Part shown: positions 44,077 through 52,707 of the stretch, piece after piece
How positions within the stretch are numbered: position 1 is the stretch's first letter
Layout of the letters: every line of letters starts with the position of its first letter
From: Ga0077555 sp050250755
Lineage (GTDB): Bacteria > Pseudomonadota > Alphaproteobacteria > Rhizobiales > Hyphomicrobiaceae
Direction: 5' to 3'
Assembly (NCBI GenBank): GCA_050250755.1
Contig: JBFWOB010000005.1
Location: 1 to 64,000 of the forward strand
DNA: 64,000 nucleotides
The notes under the pieces: model-generated
Told to the model about the DNA's origin: nothing
Seen by the model: only the letters and a program-made list of their open reading frames with translations
Databases searched by the model: none
Made by a program: the position numbers and the translations under genes

Positions 44077-44285
44077 TGACATCCGTTCCGACCGCCACCA
44101 TCACCTGCACACTCTGCTTGACCATCCGCAGAGCAGACGGCCCCATCGCCGCGGAGGACGTCGCCTACGCCCAATGGCTCCTGGACACATCGATCTCAAA
44201 CCGCCTGTTCGGGGACGGGTTCCTGCCACCCAGCATCGAGGTGGACACTTGGTCAATTATTTCAGAAGCACCGCAGAACCCCTAA
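44076..44285 (+). CDS. Hypothetical small protein
   Basis: 69 residues from ATG 44076. TATITCTLCLTIRRADGPIAAEDVAYAQWLL; the two Cys are in a C-x-x-C arrangement. Last of the coupled five-gene run. Function unknown. Converges with the SET gene 12 bases away. Confidence 0.6.
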   Translation: MTSVPTATITCTLCLTIRRADGPIAAEDVAYAQWLLDTSISNRLFGDGFLPPSIEVDTWSIISEAPQNP

Positions 44286-44297
44286 CCGGGCAGCACC

Positions 44298-44693
44298 TCA
44301 AGACAATCCTTTAGCGTGCATGGCATCATCATACGTCCGGTAGTCGTCGAGGATTTCCACACCGGCCGGAATATCGCGGATGGCGACCGAATAGCTGCGG
44401 CCTTCGTCGTTGGGCACCCCCGCAATGTTGGGGCTCTCTGAATGGTTGACGTAGTGTCCGTCGTCACCACACCGGATGTAAAGCCCAAGCGCCCTGTCCA
44501 GATAGCCGAAATGAAGGATGTGCGCTTGCTCATGTTTGGCAAGGGACGCAAACGCGGCAGGCGTCAATGCCGTATCGCCGTTCAGCTCCAACTCCCACAC
44601 CACCGTGCCGCGTGCGATGAACGCCTTGGCAAACAATCCCATTCCGGCATCGGGAATGGTGCTCTCCGCCACATAGGTTTGAACCTTCAGCAT
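44298..44693 (-). CDS. SET-domain protein (putative lysine methyltransferase)
   Basis: 131 residues from ATG 44693. The pattern is that of stand-alone bacterial SET proteins: VAESTIPDAGMGLFAKAFIARGTVVWELE, then HYVNHSESPN (the N-H-S of the SAM pocket) and SYSVAIRDIPAGVEILDDYRTY, which has the D-Y segment of the substrate side. SET enzymes methylate lysines; bacterial homologues act on ribosomal or other proteins. No post-SET Cys motif. Its promoter region carries one of the CCGTA/TGTAT repeat tracts. On an integrated plasmid this is uncommon cargo. Confidence 0.82.
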   Translation of the reverse strand: MLKVQTYVAESTIPDAGMGLFAKAFIARGTVVWELELNGDTALTPAAFASLAKHEQAHILHFGYLDRALGLYIRCGDDGHYVNHSESPNIAGVPNDEGRSYSVAIRDIPAGVEILDDYRTYDDAMHAKGLS

Positions 44694-45047
44694 GACGTTG
44701 CCACTCCTCATGCTTCGCCAACACGATAGCAGGATCAAATACCCGGAACCGGGCAAAGGCACGAACCCGAACACCTGTATATCTGTATGCCCGTAAGTGC
44801 GTATTTGCGGTCTCAGGGAACGTTTCGATCGATGTTGAAATAGGCGGAGCGGCGTCGCCTGCCCCGAGCCCGTAGGCTGCGGATGTCGATCCCTTGAAGG
44901 AAAGCAACGCCATGACCAGAATGACCACTTGTGCATCGACCTGTGACTGTCAGCATTCCCTCCGGGACCTTCCGGAGGGCAAATTCCTGCTTGCGGCCAG
45001 AAACAGACGGCCATGTCGCGAAAGCTACGCAAAGCCGAACTTCGCCA
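44694..45047. other. Junction region between element genes and arsenic island
   Basis: Holds a tract of short repeats at 44772-44815 (CTGTATATCTGTATG, CCCGTAAGTGCGTATTTGCGG) like those near parA. A small frame from ATG 44912 (RBS GAAGGAAAG) starts MTRMTTCASTCDCQHSLRDLPEG and runs past 45048 into the MFS gene's 3' end, so it may be a gene truncated when the arsenic block arrived. No direct repeat marks the junction. Confidence 0.4.
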
Positions 45048-46298
45048 TCAAGACCGCTTGCGGTCGCCGGCGACCTCTTGCGGATTGATGTGAATGAAGG
45101 CTGCGAGAGCACTAGCCATGAGGAGAGCTACGAGGCCGAAAGCCAGACCCCAGCCGATGACGGACATGCCGCCGGCAAGATCGAGTGTCCATCCGATCAT
45201 CAACGGGCCGATAAATCCACCCGCGTAACCGAGCATCGAGTGAACGGCCAAGGTCGCCCCTCGACGTGAGGGTTCTGCGGTACCTGCTGTGCCAGCCGTG
45301 AGCGAAGACGAATCCAACCAGATAACTGTCCCGTAGATGAGGACCAGAATAGCTGCGAACCCATAAGATCCGGTGCCGATGAAGCCGATTGTGGCACCGA
45401 GCACGATCGAGCCGATCATGGCAGCCTGAACGAGCCGTCGGCGTCCGAACCGGATGGCTGCCTCATTTCCCATGATGCTGGCTGCCGTGCCAAGCAGTCC
45501 CAATGTCGTTGCCAGCACGGCCGGTGAAAGCGCCGCATCGGATGCGCCGGTGCTCGCGGCCACATAGGCAAGGAACGCGACACCCCAGCCTCTCAGCGCA
45601 CTCATTTCAAGTGTGTGGATGGCGTAGGCCGTTGCGTACGCCATGGCGGATCGATTGCGAAAGACGGGCCGGAAGTCATAGAGGCCAGCTCCATCCTTCG
45701 GCTTGGTCGCAACTTCCAACTGCCGAGGCACAATGGCTGCGACGAGAAACCAAGCCGCCAGAGCACTAACCGAGGCCGCAATGAACGCGGATTGCCATCC
45801 GAAAAGCTGCGCCAGCCAATCGCCGGTTGCAAATGACAACGCCCCCGAAATGCCGATGCTGGCAGCGTGGCCTGCTGTCGCGCGTGACATCATCTTCGCA
45901 TCGACGCGGTCGGCCAGAAGCTTCAATCCCGTCATGTATGTGCCAGCCCAGCCGATGCCTGTGAGCGCGCGGCACGCAAGCGCCGTCCAGAAGCCCTCGG
46001 TCAGCAAGCCGAAGAGCAGGTGGCCGACAATAGTAAGCCCAACTCCAAAAAGATAAACGCGCTTCGGATCGACGCGATCGGTGAGGGTGACGAGGAACGG
46101 CACTGCAAGCATGTAGGCGCCGTAGAAGGCGGCGGTGATCCAACCGGCCGCGCTATTGCTCAACGACCATTGTGGTGCGAGCTGCGGAAGCAGCGCCGGC
46201 CAGAAAAACGCGCCGATTTGTACGAGCGTTTGAGCGATGCAAACGAGCAGCACGAGCCGCCATGCCGAGGACGATCGAAGCAGGGTTTGATCGCTCAT
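45048..46298 (-). CDS. MFS transporter (arsenic cluster)
   Basis: 416 residues from ATG 46298, overlapping the upstream MFS stop by 4 bases. Twelve hydrophobic segments. Motifs: LVTLTDRVDPKRVYLFG between helices 2 and 3, GIGWAGTYMTGLKLL in helix 4-5 and a second-half FGRRRLVQAAMIG. The substrate is unknown; it may be an arsenical or a downstream metabolite since it ends the ars cluster. Part of a minus-strand run with the second MFS, flavoprotein and ArsR. Confidence 0.85.
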   Translation of the reverse strand: MSDQTLLRSSSAWRLVLLVCIAQTLVQIGAFFWPALLPQLAPQWSLSNSAAGWITAAFYGAYMLAVPFLVTLTDRVDPKRVYLFGVGLTIVGHLLFGLLTEGFWTALACRALTGIGWAGTYMTGLKLLADRVDAKMMSRATAGHAASIGISGALSFATGDWLAQLFGWQSAFIAASVSALAAWFLVAAIVPRQLEVATKPKDGAGLYDFRPVFRNRSAMAYATAYAIHTLEMSALRGWGVAFLAYVAASTGASDAALSPAVLATTLGLLGTAASIMGNEAAIRFGRRRLVQAAMIGSIVLGATIGFIGTGSYGFAAILVLIYGTVIWLDSSSLTAGTAGTAEPSRRGATLAVHSMLGYAGGFIGPLMIGWTLDLAGGMSVIGWGLAFGLVALLMASALAAFIHINPQEVAGDRKRS

Positions 46299-47482
46299 GA
46301 TGCATGCTCGGGCGATGTCGATTGATTGGGTTGGGCGGAGACGGCGAGCAAGCACGTCATCGCCATGAGGCAAATGAGGGATGAGAACACCAGTGCAGAT
46401 GCGCCATAACGATCGATCAGAACTTCAAAGGCCAGCGGTGCGCCTGCCTGAAGAATTCGCGCGGGGGCGCCAATCAGGCCGAGGCGATAGCCATAGTTTT
46501 CGGGGCCGAACACCGCGAGGGGGACTGTGCCTCGCGCAATCGTTAGAATGCCATTGCCGGCACCGTGTAGCAGCGTGAACGGCATCGCAAACCAGCCGCC
46601 GAGGGTCAGAAGCAGCCCCGCTCCAATCGGATGTGTTATGGTCGAAAGACGGGCTGAGACGAGCGGATGATAGCGACTGAGAAAACCCGCTTCGAGAACA
46701 CGCGCGGCCACTTGTGCCGGCCCGACCAGCGCCGAGGCAGCGATGGCTTCCGCCGGAGTCGCCCCGGCGGCTTCCAGCACACGCGGCAGGTGTGCGGCCA
46801 TGGCCGTCGAGACGACCCATCCGGCAGCGAAGGCGAAGCCAAGCAGCCACATGGCGCGATCCATCGGCACATGCGGCTTTACAGCTTCTGCGGCCTTCGC
46901 GGCGGCCGTCCGCAGCTTTGGAAGGATCACCAGATTGAGCGGTAATCCGAATAGTAGATGCGCGGCAGCCCACACGAGACAGGTGATGCGCCAGCCCAGG
47001 CTCGCATCGCCCCAGGCTGTCAGCGGCCAACCGACGGTGCTCGCAAATCCTGCGATGAGAGTAATCCCTGTGATCGAGGAACGGGCCGATGGGCCGTACA
47101 TCCGACCGAGCGCTGCGAACGCGGCGTCGTAAAGCCCGAGCCCCATGCCGACGCCGATGACGAGCCACCCCAACCACAGCACGGCGAGGGAAGGGGCAAC
47201 GGCCAATAGTCCAAGGCCGGCCGCGAAGATCAGGTTGGAGACGGCGAGCACCTCACGGCCGCCGAACGCGTCGATTGTGCGGCCAACGCGAGGTCCGAGC
47301 AGTGCCGAGATCAGGAGCGAGGCCGAAAAGGCAGCAAAGACGCCGGTGGTCGAGGTGCCCAGATCGCGCGCCATGGCCGGAGCCAGGATGGCGATCAGAT
47401 AGTAGCTCGAGGCCCAGGCCAGCGTTTGGCTGGTCCCGAGCCCTGCGATGACAAGCCATCGCCGGCGTTCGGCATCAACCAC
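46295..47482 (-). CDS. MFS transporter (arsenic cluster)
   Basis: 395 residues from GTG 47482; an upstream start at 47518 overlaps the flavoprotein by 44 bases. LVIAGLGTSQTLAWASSYYLIAIL opens helix 1, with LLGPRVGRTIDAFGGREVL as the helix 2-3 signature and GVGMGLGLYDAAFAALGRMYG later. It is common in Hyphomicrobiales ars operons. Role is probably efflux, inferred from context only. Stop and start overlap both neighbours, so it belongs to one transcript. Confidence 0.85.
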   Translation of the reverse strand: MVDAERRRWLVIAGLGTSQTLAWASSYYLIAILAPAMARDLGTSTTGVFAAFSASLLISALLGPRVGRTIDAFGGREVLAVSNLIFAAGLGLLAVAPSLAVLWLGWLVIGVGMGLGLYDAAFAALGRMYGPSARSSITGITLIAGFASTVGWPLTAWGDASLGWRITCLVWAAAHLLFGLPLNLVILPKLRTAAAKAAEAVKPHVPMDRAMWLLGFAFAAGWVVSTAMAAHLPRVLEAAGATPAEAIAASALVGPAQVAARVLEAGFLSRYHPLVSARLSTITHPIGAGLLLTLGGWFAMPFTLLHGAGNGILTIARGTVPLAVFGPENYGYRLGLIGAPARILQAGAPLAFEVLIDRYGASALVFSSLICLMAMTCLLAVSAQPNQSTSPEHAS

Positions 47483-48887
47483 AGCAGGCCGAGGTCCGCT
47501 TGGGCTGCGCTGCGTCAACAGAATTGCACGCGCAGCCCGCCTCTCCAGTCGCTTTGGCTATCTCGTCGTCCCGGCAGCAGGCCGACGCATCCACCCCGAC
47601 CGGGCCACCGCAGCAGCCAGCAGAGTCCTCGATCGGGGATCGTGAGCAGACGCCCGTCTCCGGCAAGACGAGCTCGACACGCGCCGCCGCCGCTTTATCT
47701 CCCGCGACATCGGCCACGATTGAGCGGACCTGCTCATAGCCGGTGAGCGCCAGGAACGTCGGCGCGCGGCCGTAAGACTTCATACCGGCGATGTAGAAAC
47801 CGGGTTCGGGATGAGCGAGCTCGCGCGCGCCATGCGGACGCACGGTGCCGCAACTGTGCTCGTTGGGATCGATCAGCGGGGCCAGAGCCATTGGACAATC
47901 CAACGCGGGGTCGAGCGATAGCCGAAGCTCGGACAAGAAGCCGAGGTCGGGCCGAAAGCCGGTCGCCACAATCAATTCATCGGCGACGACATGGCGTCCA
48001 CAACAGGCCGAGCCGGACGCGATGCGCAGGCGCCCGTCCTTCTCTGCCACGTGCGTAACCGCGAAACTCGTCTCGACGCGCAGTTTGCCATCGCGCACGA
48101 GCGCCGCGAATGCCGAACCCAGCTCACCACGAGCCGAGAGCTTGTCATTGGCGCCTCCGCCGAACGCCTTCTCCGGCTTGTCGCTTCGAACCAGCCAGAT
48201 CACTGTCGTATCGGGGACTTGGCTCGCCAACTGCACGAGATCGATCAATGTCCCGATCGCCGAGTGGCCTGCACCGAGCACCGCCACCGTCTTGCCGGCA
48301 TAGCGCGAACGGTCGACCCCGAGAATATTCGGCATAGTGTACGCAATGCGATGTGCAAGCTCGGGTTCCCCGAGCGCCGGGAGCCCATTGGCTCCGGCCG
48401 GATTGGGGGATGCCAAAGTGCCGGACGCATCGATCACGGCGTCGGCCTCGAGTGTCTCGGGGCCGTTGCCGTTGCGATAACGAATCTGGAATGGCGCCGC
48501 CTCACGGCCCTTTGTTTTCATCTTGTCGAAGCCAAGGCGGCTGATTGCGGTCACGCGGGACGACGTCTTGATGCGATCCTTGAGTGGCGTGCGCGTTGCC
48601 AGCGGCTCGATGTATTGAGCAATCAGATCGGCTCCAGTGGGATAAGCCTTCGGGTCGGGTGCATTCCAGCCGGTCGGAGCAAGGAGCTGCTCCGCCGCCT
48701 TGTCGATATTGTATTCCCACGGCGAGAACATGCGCACGTGGCTCCACTGGCGAACGGAGTGGCCTGCCTCGGGGCCGGCCTCCAGCACGATCGGCTCAAG
48801 CCCGCGTTCGAGTGCATGGGCGGCGGCGGCGAGGCCGACGGGTCCGGCGCCGATGACGACAACTGTCTTGGAAGCTTGGGAAGTCAT
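47475..48887 (-). CDS. FAD/NAD(P)-dependent flavoprotein with Cys-rich tail (ars cluster)
   Basis: 470 residues. FAD site VVVIGAGPVGLAAAAHALERG (residues 9-29), then FSPWEYNIDKAAEQLL and the NAD(P) site TVAVLGAGHSAIGTLIDL (about 205). The final 50 residues carry Cys pairs: C425-C426, C437-C438, C452/C454 and C468-C469, as vicinal pairs suited to trivalent arsenic or another soft metal. Comparable flavoproteins in ars operons are annotated as monooxygenases (ArsO-type). The tail is unusual and may deliver As(III) to the protein, which is inference. Confidence 0.8.
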   Translation of the reverse strand: MTSQASKTVVVIGAGPVGLAAAAHALERGLEPIVLEAGPEAGHSVRQWSHVRMFSPWEYNIDKAAEQLLAPTGWNAPDPKAYPTGADLIAQYIEPLATRTPLKDRIKTSSRVTAISRLGFDKMKTKGREAAPFQIRYRNGNGPETLEADAVIDASGTLASPNPAGANGLPALGEPELAHRIAYTMPNILGVDRSRYAGKTVAVLGAGHSAIGTLIDLVQLASQVPDTTVIWLVRSDKPEKAFGGGANDKLSARGELGSAFAALVRDGKLRVETSFAVTHVAEKDGRLRIASGSACCGRHVVADELIVATGFRPDLGFLSELRLSLDPALDCPMALAPLIDPNEHSCGTVRPHGARELAHPEPGFYIAGMKSYGRAPTFLALTGYEQVRSIVADVAGDKAAAARVELVLPETGVCSRSPIEDSAGCCGGPVGVDASACCRDDEIAKATGEAGCACNSVDAAQPKRTSACCG

Positions 48888-48929
48888 CGGCCATTCCTTC
48901 TAGAAGTTCCGAAATTCATGGCAAATGCG

Positions 48930-49262
48930 TCAGGCGACATTGGCCCGAGGCCGCGCCGGTGGACAAACGCCTTCCGCGCAACATTCCTCGACCAGGAAGC
49001 CGACGAGTGCGCGCATTACGTCGTAGTTGGCACGGCAGATGAGCGTGGTCGCCCGTCGTTCCTGAGAGATCAGCCCGACAATGAGCATGGTCTTCAGGTG
49101 GTGCGAAAGCGTCGATGCCGCGACATCGAGCTTGGTCTGCAGCTTGCCCACGCTCATGCCGCCGTCCCCCGCCTTCACGAGGGCGCGGTAGATGCGAAGC
49201 CGGGTCGGGTTGCCGAGCGCTTCCAGGCGCGCTGCTGCGTCATCGAGTTTCATGGCTGTCAC
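48930..49262 (-). CDS. arsR: ArsR-family arsenite-responsive repressor
   Basis: 110 residues. Winged helix with LEALGNPTRLRIYRALVKAG, helix-turn-helix KLQTKLDVAASTLSHHLKTM and wing SQERRATTLICRANY. The C-terminus has C94-C95-x4-C100 (ECCAEGVC), like the C-terminal As(III) site known from the Acidithiobacillus type (C-C-x5-C), not the CxC-x-C of the E. coli type. It represses until As(III) or Sb(III) binds. Divergent from acr3, with a shared 99-base promoter region. Confidence 0.92.
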   Translation of the reverse strand: MTAMKLDDAAARLEALGNPTRLRIYRALVKAGDGGMSVGKLQTKLDVAASTLSHHLKTMLIVGLISQERRATTLICRANYDVMRALVGFLVEECCAEGVCPPARPRANVA

Positions 49263-49361
49263 ATAGCATGAGACTTGACCAGCTCCAAGGCTATTTCTAG
49301 AACATTCGAATTAGACAGATCACCAAGGCCGGAACGCGACCTGATCATGGAGGAGGACCTG
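49263..49361. promoter_or_regulatory. Divergent arsR/acr3 promoter region with candidate operator
   Basis: Contains TTCTAGAA (49295-49302) and ATTCGAAT (49304-49311), two adjacent 8-bp palindromes in an AT-rich spot. TCGAATTA (49306-49313) is shared with 53576-53583 next to the second ArsR-type gene, so it may be a common half-site. Confidence 0.55.
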
Positions 49362-50405
49362 ATGTCGGTCTTCGAACGCTATCTCACTCTTTGGGTCGCA
49401 CTTTGCATTGTCGCCGGCATCACGCTCGGCTGGCTCATGCCCGGCGCATTCCAAGCTATCGGCGCGGTCGAGATCGCCAATGTCAATCTGCCAGTTGCCC
49501 TGCTGATCTGGCTGATGATCATTCCCATGCTGGTCAAAATCGATTTTGCCGCATTGAGCAAAGTCAAGGAGCACTGGCGCGGCATCGGCGTGACGCTCTT
49601 CATCAACTGGGCCGTGAAGCCGTTTTCGATGGCCCTGCTTGGCTGGCTGTTCGTCGGTTGGCTGTTTCGCCCCTATCTCCCGGCCGATCAGCTCAACAGC
49701 TACATCGCTGGTCTTATTCTATTAGCAGCAGCGCCGTGCACTGCCATGGTCTTTGTCTGGAGCAATCTGTCGGATGGGGAACCGCATTTCACGCTGAGCC
49801 AAGTTGCTCTCAACGACGTCATCATGGTGTTCGCCTTTGCACCAATCGTCGCATTGTTGCTCGGCCTGTCCGCAATAACGGTGCCGTGGCAGACGCTGCT
49901 GCTCTCGGTCGGCCTCTACATCGTCGTGCCGGTGGTCATCGCTCAGGCGGTTCGCAGGTCCGTGCTGACGCGAGGCGGTGAGGCAGGTCTGAAAGCGTTG
50001 CTTGGCAAGCTGGGACCCATTTCCCTCGTCGCGCTTCTCGCAACGCTCGTGCTGTTGTTCGGCTTCCAAGGTGAGCAGATCCTGGCGCAACCGCTCATCA
50101 TCGCCATGCTGGCAGTGCCGATCCTCATCCAGGTTTATTTCAACTCGGGGCTCGCCTATCTGCTCAATCGAGCGGCCGGTGAGGCCCATTGCGTGGCGGC
50201 ACCTTCCGCCTTGATCGGCGCCAGCAACTTCTTCGAGCTCGCCGTCGCCGCTGCGATCAGCCTGTTTGGTTTCGAATCCGGTGCCGCACTTGCCACCGTT
50301 GTGGGCGTGCTCATCGAGGTTCCAGTGATGCTGTCGGTCGTGAAAATTGTGAACGCGACCAAGGACTGGTACGAGAACGGCGTCCGCATCAAGCGCGGCG
50401 CCTAG
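49362..50405 (+). CDS. acr3: Acr3-type arsenite efflux permease
   Basis: 347 residues from ATG 49362, which has GGAGGAGG 8 bases upstream; an in-frame ATG at 49347 is weaker. ERYLTLWVALCIVAGITLGW starts helix 1. LAAAPCTAMVFVWSNL carries the conserved Cys of Acr3 in helix 4, essential for As(III)/H+ exchange. Ten membrane helices and FFELAVAAAISLFGFESGAALA in helix 9 fit. It pumps arsenite out of the cytoplasm. It shares the CTAG stop overlap (50402-50405) with arsJ, so the two convergent genes have no terminator space. Confidence 0.95.
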   Translation: MSVFERYLTLWVALCIVAGITLGWLMPGAFQAIGAVEIANVNLPVALLIWLMIIPMLVKIDFAALSKVKEHWRGIGVTLFINWAVKPFSMALLGWLFVGWLFRPYLPADQLNSYIAGLILLAAAPCTAMVFVWSNLSDGEPHFTLSQVALNDVIMVFAFAPIVALLLGLSAITVPWQTLLLSVGLYIVVPVVIAQAVRRSVLTRGGEAGLKALLGKLGPISLVALLATLVLLFGFQGEQILAQPLIIAMLAVPILIQVYFNSGLAYLLNRAAGEAHCVAAPSALIGASNFFELAVAAAISLFGFESGAALATVVGVLIEVPVMLSVVKIVNATKDWYENGVRIKRGA

Positions 50406-51646
50406 GCCTTGGCGGGATGATCTGCCATGGGGCGGACAATGGCCGCGCTCGGCAAGGCCAAGGTGACGGCCCAGCATGCCGCAAGCATCACCGCGGATCC
50501 GGCGAGACAAGCGATGATGCCGCCGATCTGATAGAGCGCGCCTGACACTAGAATGCCCATCAGCCGGCCGAGGGCATTTGCCGCGTAATAGAATCCGACA
50601 TCCTCGGCGGCCTTCTCGGAGCCCGCATAGGCGAGGATCAGATACGAATGCAGCGATGAGTTCACCGCAAAGGGCAGGCCGAAAACTGCAAGGCCAACGA
50701 CGAGGAGCACGTCCGGTCGCGCAACGCTTCCGCTCGCGAGCAGGATAGCGAGCCCGACCGGTATGGCGGTCAGAATAAGAGCCCAGACGCGCGCTGCCGG
50801 GACCTCGGCCGTCAACCCATCCGCGCTGCGGGACACGAGCTTCGGCGCGACGGCCTGCACGGCTCCATAGGCGATGGTCCACGCCGCCAGGAAGGCGCCA
50901 ACCTCGGTGAAGCGCCAGCCGTTGGCGTAGAGAAACACCGGCAGCCCAACCACAAACCAGACATCGCGCGCGCCGAAGAGGAACACGCGCGCGACTGCCA
51001 GCAGGTTGACGCCGCGAGACTTGGCAAACAGCTCTTGCACGGACTTTGAGGACTTCGCCTTGCCAAGCTGGCGCGGCAGCAAGACGACGCCAAGCACGAA
51101 GATCAACCCGATCAGCGCAGCCATCAACCACAATGCCGGCCTGAACCCGAACCCATCGAGCAACAGACCACCGATGAAGAAGCCGGCGCCCTTCATCGCG
51201 TTCTTCGAGCCTGTGAACCAGGCAACCCATTCGAAGAGCTCGCCCGAGCCCTCGGCCGACGTCGCCTTGATGGCGGACTTCGACGCCGTTTTCGTGAAAT
51301 CTTTGGCGAGGCCCGAGATGCCTTGCGCCGCGACCACCCATATCACCGAGCCTATTTCCGTCCACGCAGGGTCGAGGGCTGACAGCATCACCAGTCCGAG
51401 GACCTGCAACGCCTGCCCGACCGCAAGCATCGCCGGAATACCAAACCGTACGGCAAGCCAACCGCCGGCAAGATTGGCGACGATGCCGGCAAACTCGTAG
51501 AGCAGGAACAGGAAGGAGAGCGTGAACGGCGAATAGCCGAGCTTGAAGAAGTGCAACAGCACGAGCATCCGCAGCGCGCCGTCCACCAGGGTGAAGCCCC
51601 AGTACGACGCAGTAACCACGAGATAGTTGCGGACCGCGTGCTGCAT
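50402..51646 (-). CDS. arsJ: ArsJ organo-arsenical efflux MFS permease
   Basis: 414 residues from ATG 51646. HAVRNYLVVTASYWGFTLVDGALRMLVLLHFF is the distinctive ArsJ N-terminus, with FGIPAMLAVGQALQVLGL next and GLAKDFTKTASKSAIKA between helices 4 and 5. It lies 1 base downstream of the GAPDH gene, the known ArsJ partner. Together they convert arsenate and glyceraldehyde-3-phosphate to 1-arseno-3-phosphoglycerate and export it. Confidence 0.93.
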   Translation of the reverse strand: MQHAVRNYLVVTASYWGFTLVDGALRMLVLLHFFKLGYSPFTLSFLFLLYEFAGIVANLAGGWLAVRFGIPAMLAVGQALQVLGLVMLSALDPAWTEIGSVIWVVAAQGISGLAKDFTKTASKSAIKATSAEGSGELFEWVAWFTGSKNAMKGAGFFIGGLLLDGFGFRPALWLMAALIGLIFVLGVVLLPRQLGKAKSSKSVQELFAKSRGVNLLAVARVFLFGARDVWFVVGLPVFLYANGWRFTEVGAFLAAWTIAYGAVQAVAPKLVSRSADGLTAEVPAARVWALILTAIPVGLAILLASGSVARPDVLLVVGLAVFGLPFAVNSSLHSYLILAYAGSEKAAEDVGFYYAANALGRLMGILVSGALYQIGGIIACLAGSAVMLAACWAVTLALPSAAIVRPMADHPAKA

Positions 51647-51647
51647 C

Positions 51648-52691
51648 TCAACCCTCCGCCGCAATGATGATGTTGGCGAGGTCCACCATGCGGCAGACAT
51701 ATCCCATCTCGTTGTCGTACCAGGCGTAAACCTTCAGCATGGTGCCATCGGTCAGCATCGTGAACTGGGCATCGACGATCGCGCTACGCGTGTCGTTGCA
51801 GTAATCGGCGGAAACCAGCGGTCGCGTCTCGAAGCCGAGAATCCCCGCGAGGGACGATCGCGCCGCGGCATCGAACAGCTCGTTCACTTCCGCCTGCGTC
51901 GTTGGGCGGGCGAGCTCGAAGACGCAATCCGTGAGACTGGCGTTGAGAACGGGAATGCGCACCGCGTGGCCGTTCAGCTTGCCTTTGAGGTCTGGATAGA
52001 TCAGCGCGATAGCCGTGGCGCTGCCCGTCGTCGTAGGCAGCATCGAAAGCAGCGTCGAACGAGCTCGCCGCAGATCCTTGTGTGGGAAATCGACCACCAC
52101 GTTGGTGTTGGTCGGATTGTGGATCGTGGTGATCTGTCCGTGCCGGATTCCGAGATTCTCATGCACGACCTTCACGATCGGCGCGAGACAGTTGGTTGTG
52201 CATGACGCTGCCGTCAACAGCCTGTGCTGCCTCGGATCGTAAAGATGGTCGTTGACGCCAACGACGACATTGAGCGCCCGCTCGTCTTTCACGGGTGCGG
52301 CGACGATGACGCGTTTCACGCCCCGCGCAAAGTAGACCTCGAGCTCTTCGGGCTTCAGGAACTTGCCGGTGCATTCGAGGACGATATCGCAGCCGAGATC
52401 GCCCCAAGGGACATCGCCGGGCGACGCAGCTTCCGAGAAGCCGAGGCGCATGCCGTCAATTCCGATGGCTGACGTGCCATCGGTTGCGAACCTGGCGTGC
52501 CAACGGCCGTGCACGCTGTCGAACTCGAGGAGATGCGCCGTCGTCGCGGCGCCGCCCTTGACCTCGTTGATATGCACGACGTCGAGCCGGTTCGAGGACC
52601 GTGGGTCGCCTTCAGCACGGTGGACCGCGCCCATCGCGGCCCTAAGCGCAAGACGGCCCATGCGTCCCATGCCGTTGATGCCAACTCTCAT
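51648..52691 (-). CDS. Glyceraldehyde-3-phosphate dehydrogenase of the ArsJ pathway
   Basis: 347 residues from ATG 52691 (MRVGINGMGRMGRLALR, NAD site). ASCTTNCLAP contains the catalytic Cys, HNPTNTNVVVDFPHKDLRRAR and YDNEMGY follow as in GAPDH. Compared with glycolytic GAPDH (about 335), it has a slightly longer N-terminal region. Gene order ArsRC-GAPDH-ArsJ is that of arsenate-detoxifying loci. The usual phosphate is replaced by arsenate during the reaction. Confidence 0.93.
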   Translation of the reverse strand: MRVGINGMGRMGRLALRAAMGAVHRAEGDPRSSNRLDVVHINEVKGGAATTAHLLEFDSVHGRWHARFATDGTSAIGIDGMRLGFSEAASPGDVPWGDLGCDIVLECTGKFLKPEELEVYFARGVKRVIVAAPVKDERALNVVVGVNDHLYDPRQHRLLTAASCTTNCLAPIVKVVHENLGIRHGQITTIHNPTNTNVVVDFPHKDLRRARSTLLSMLPTTTGSATAIALIYPDLKGKLNGHAVRIPVLNASLTDCVFELARPTTQAEVNELFDAAARSSLAGILGFETRPLVSADYCNDTRSAIVDAQFTMLTDGTMLKVYAWYDNEMGYVCRMVDLANIIIAAEG

Positions 52692-52707
52692 CTGATCCCC
52701 CAGCGGG

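Noticed and set aside
49722..51461. 579-codon minus-strand frame across acr3 and arsJ
   Set aside because: It crosses two well-defined transporter genes and has no motif of its own.
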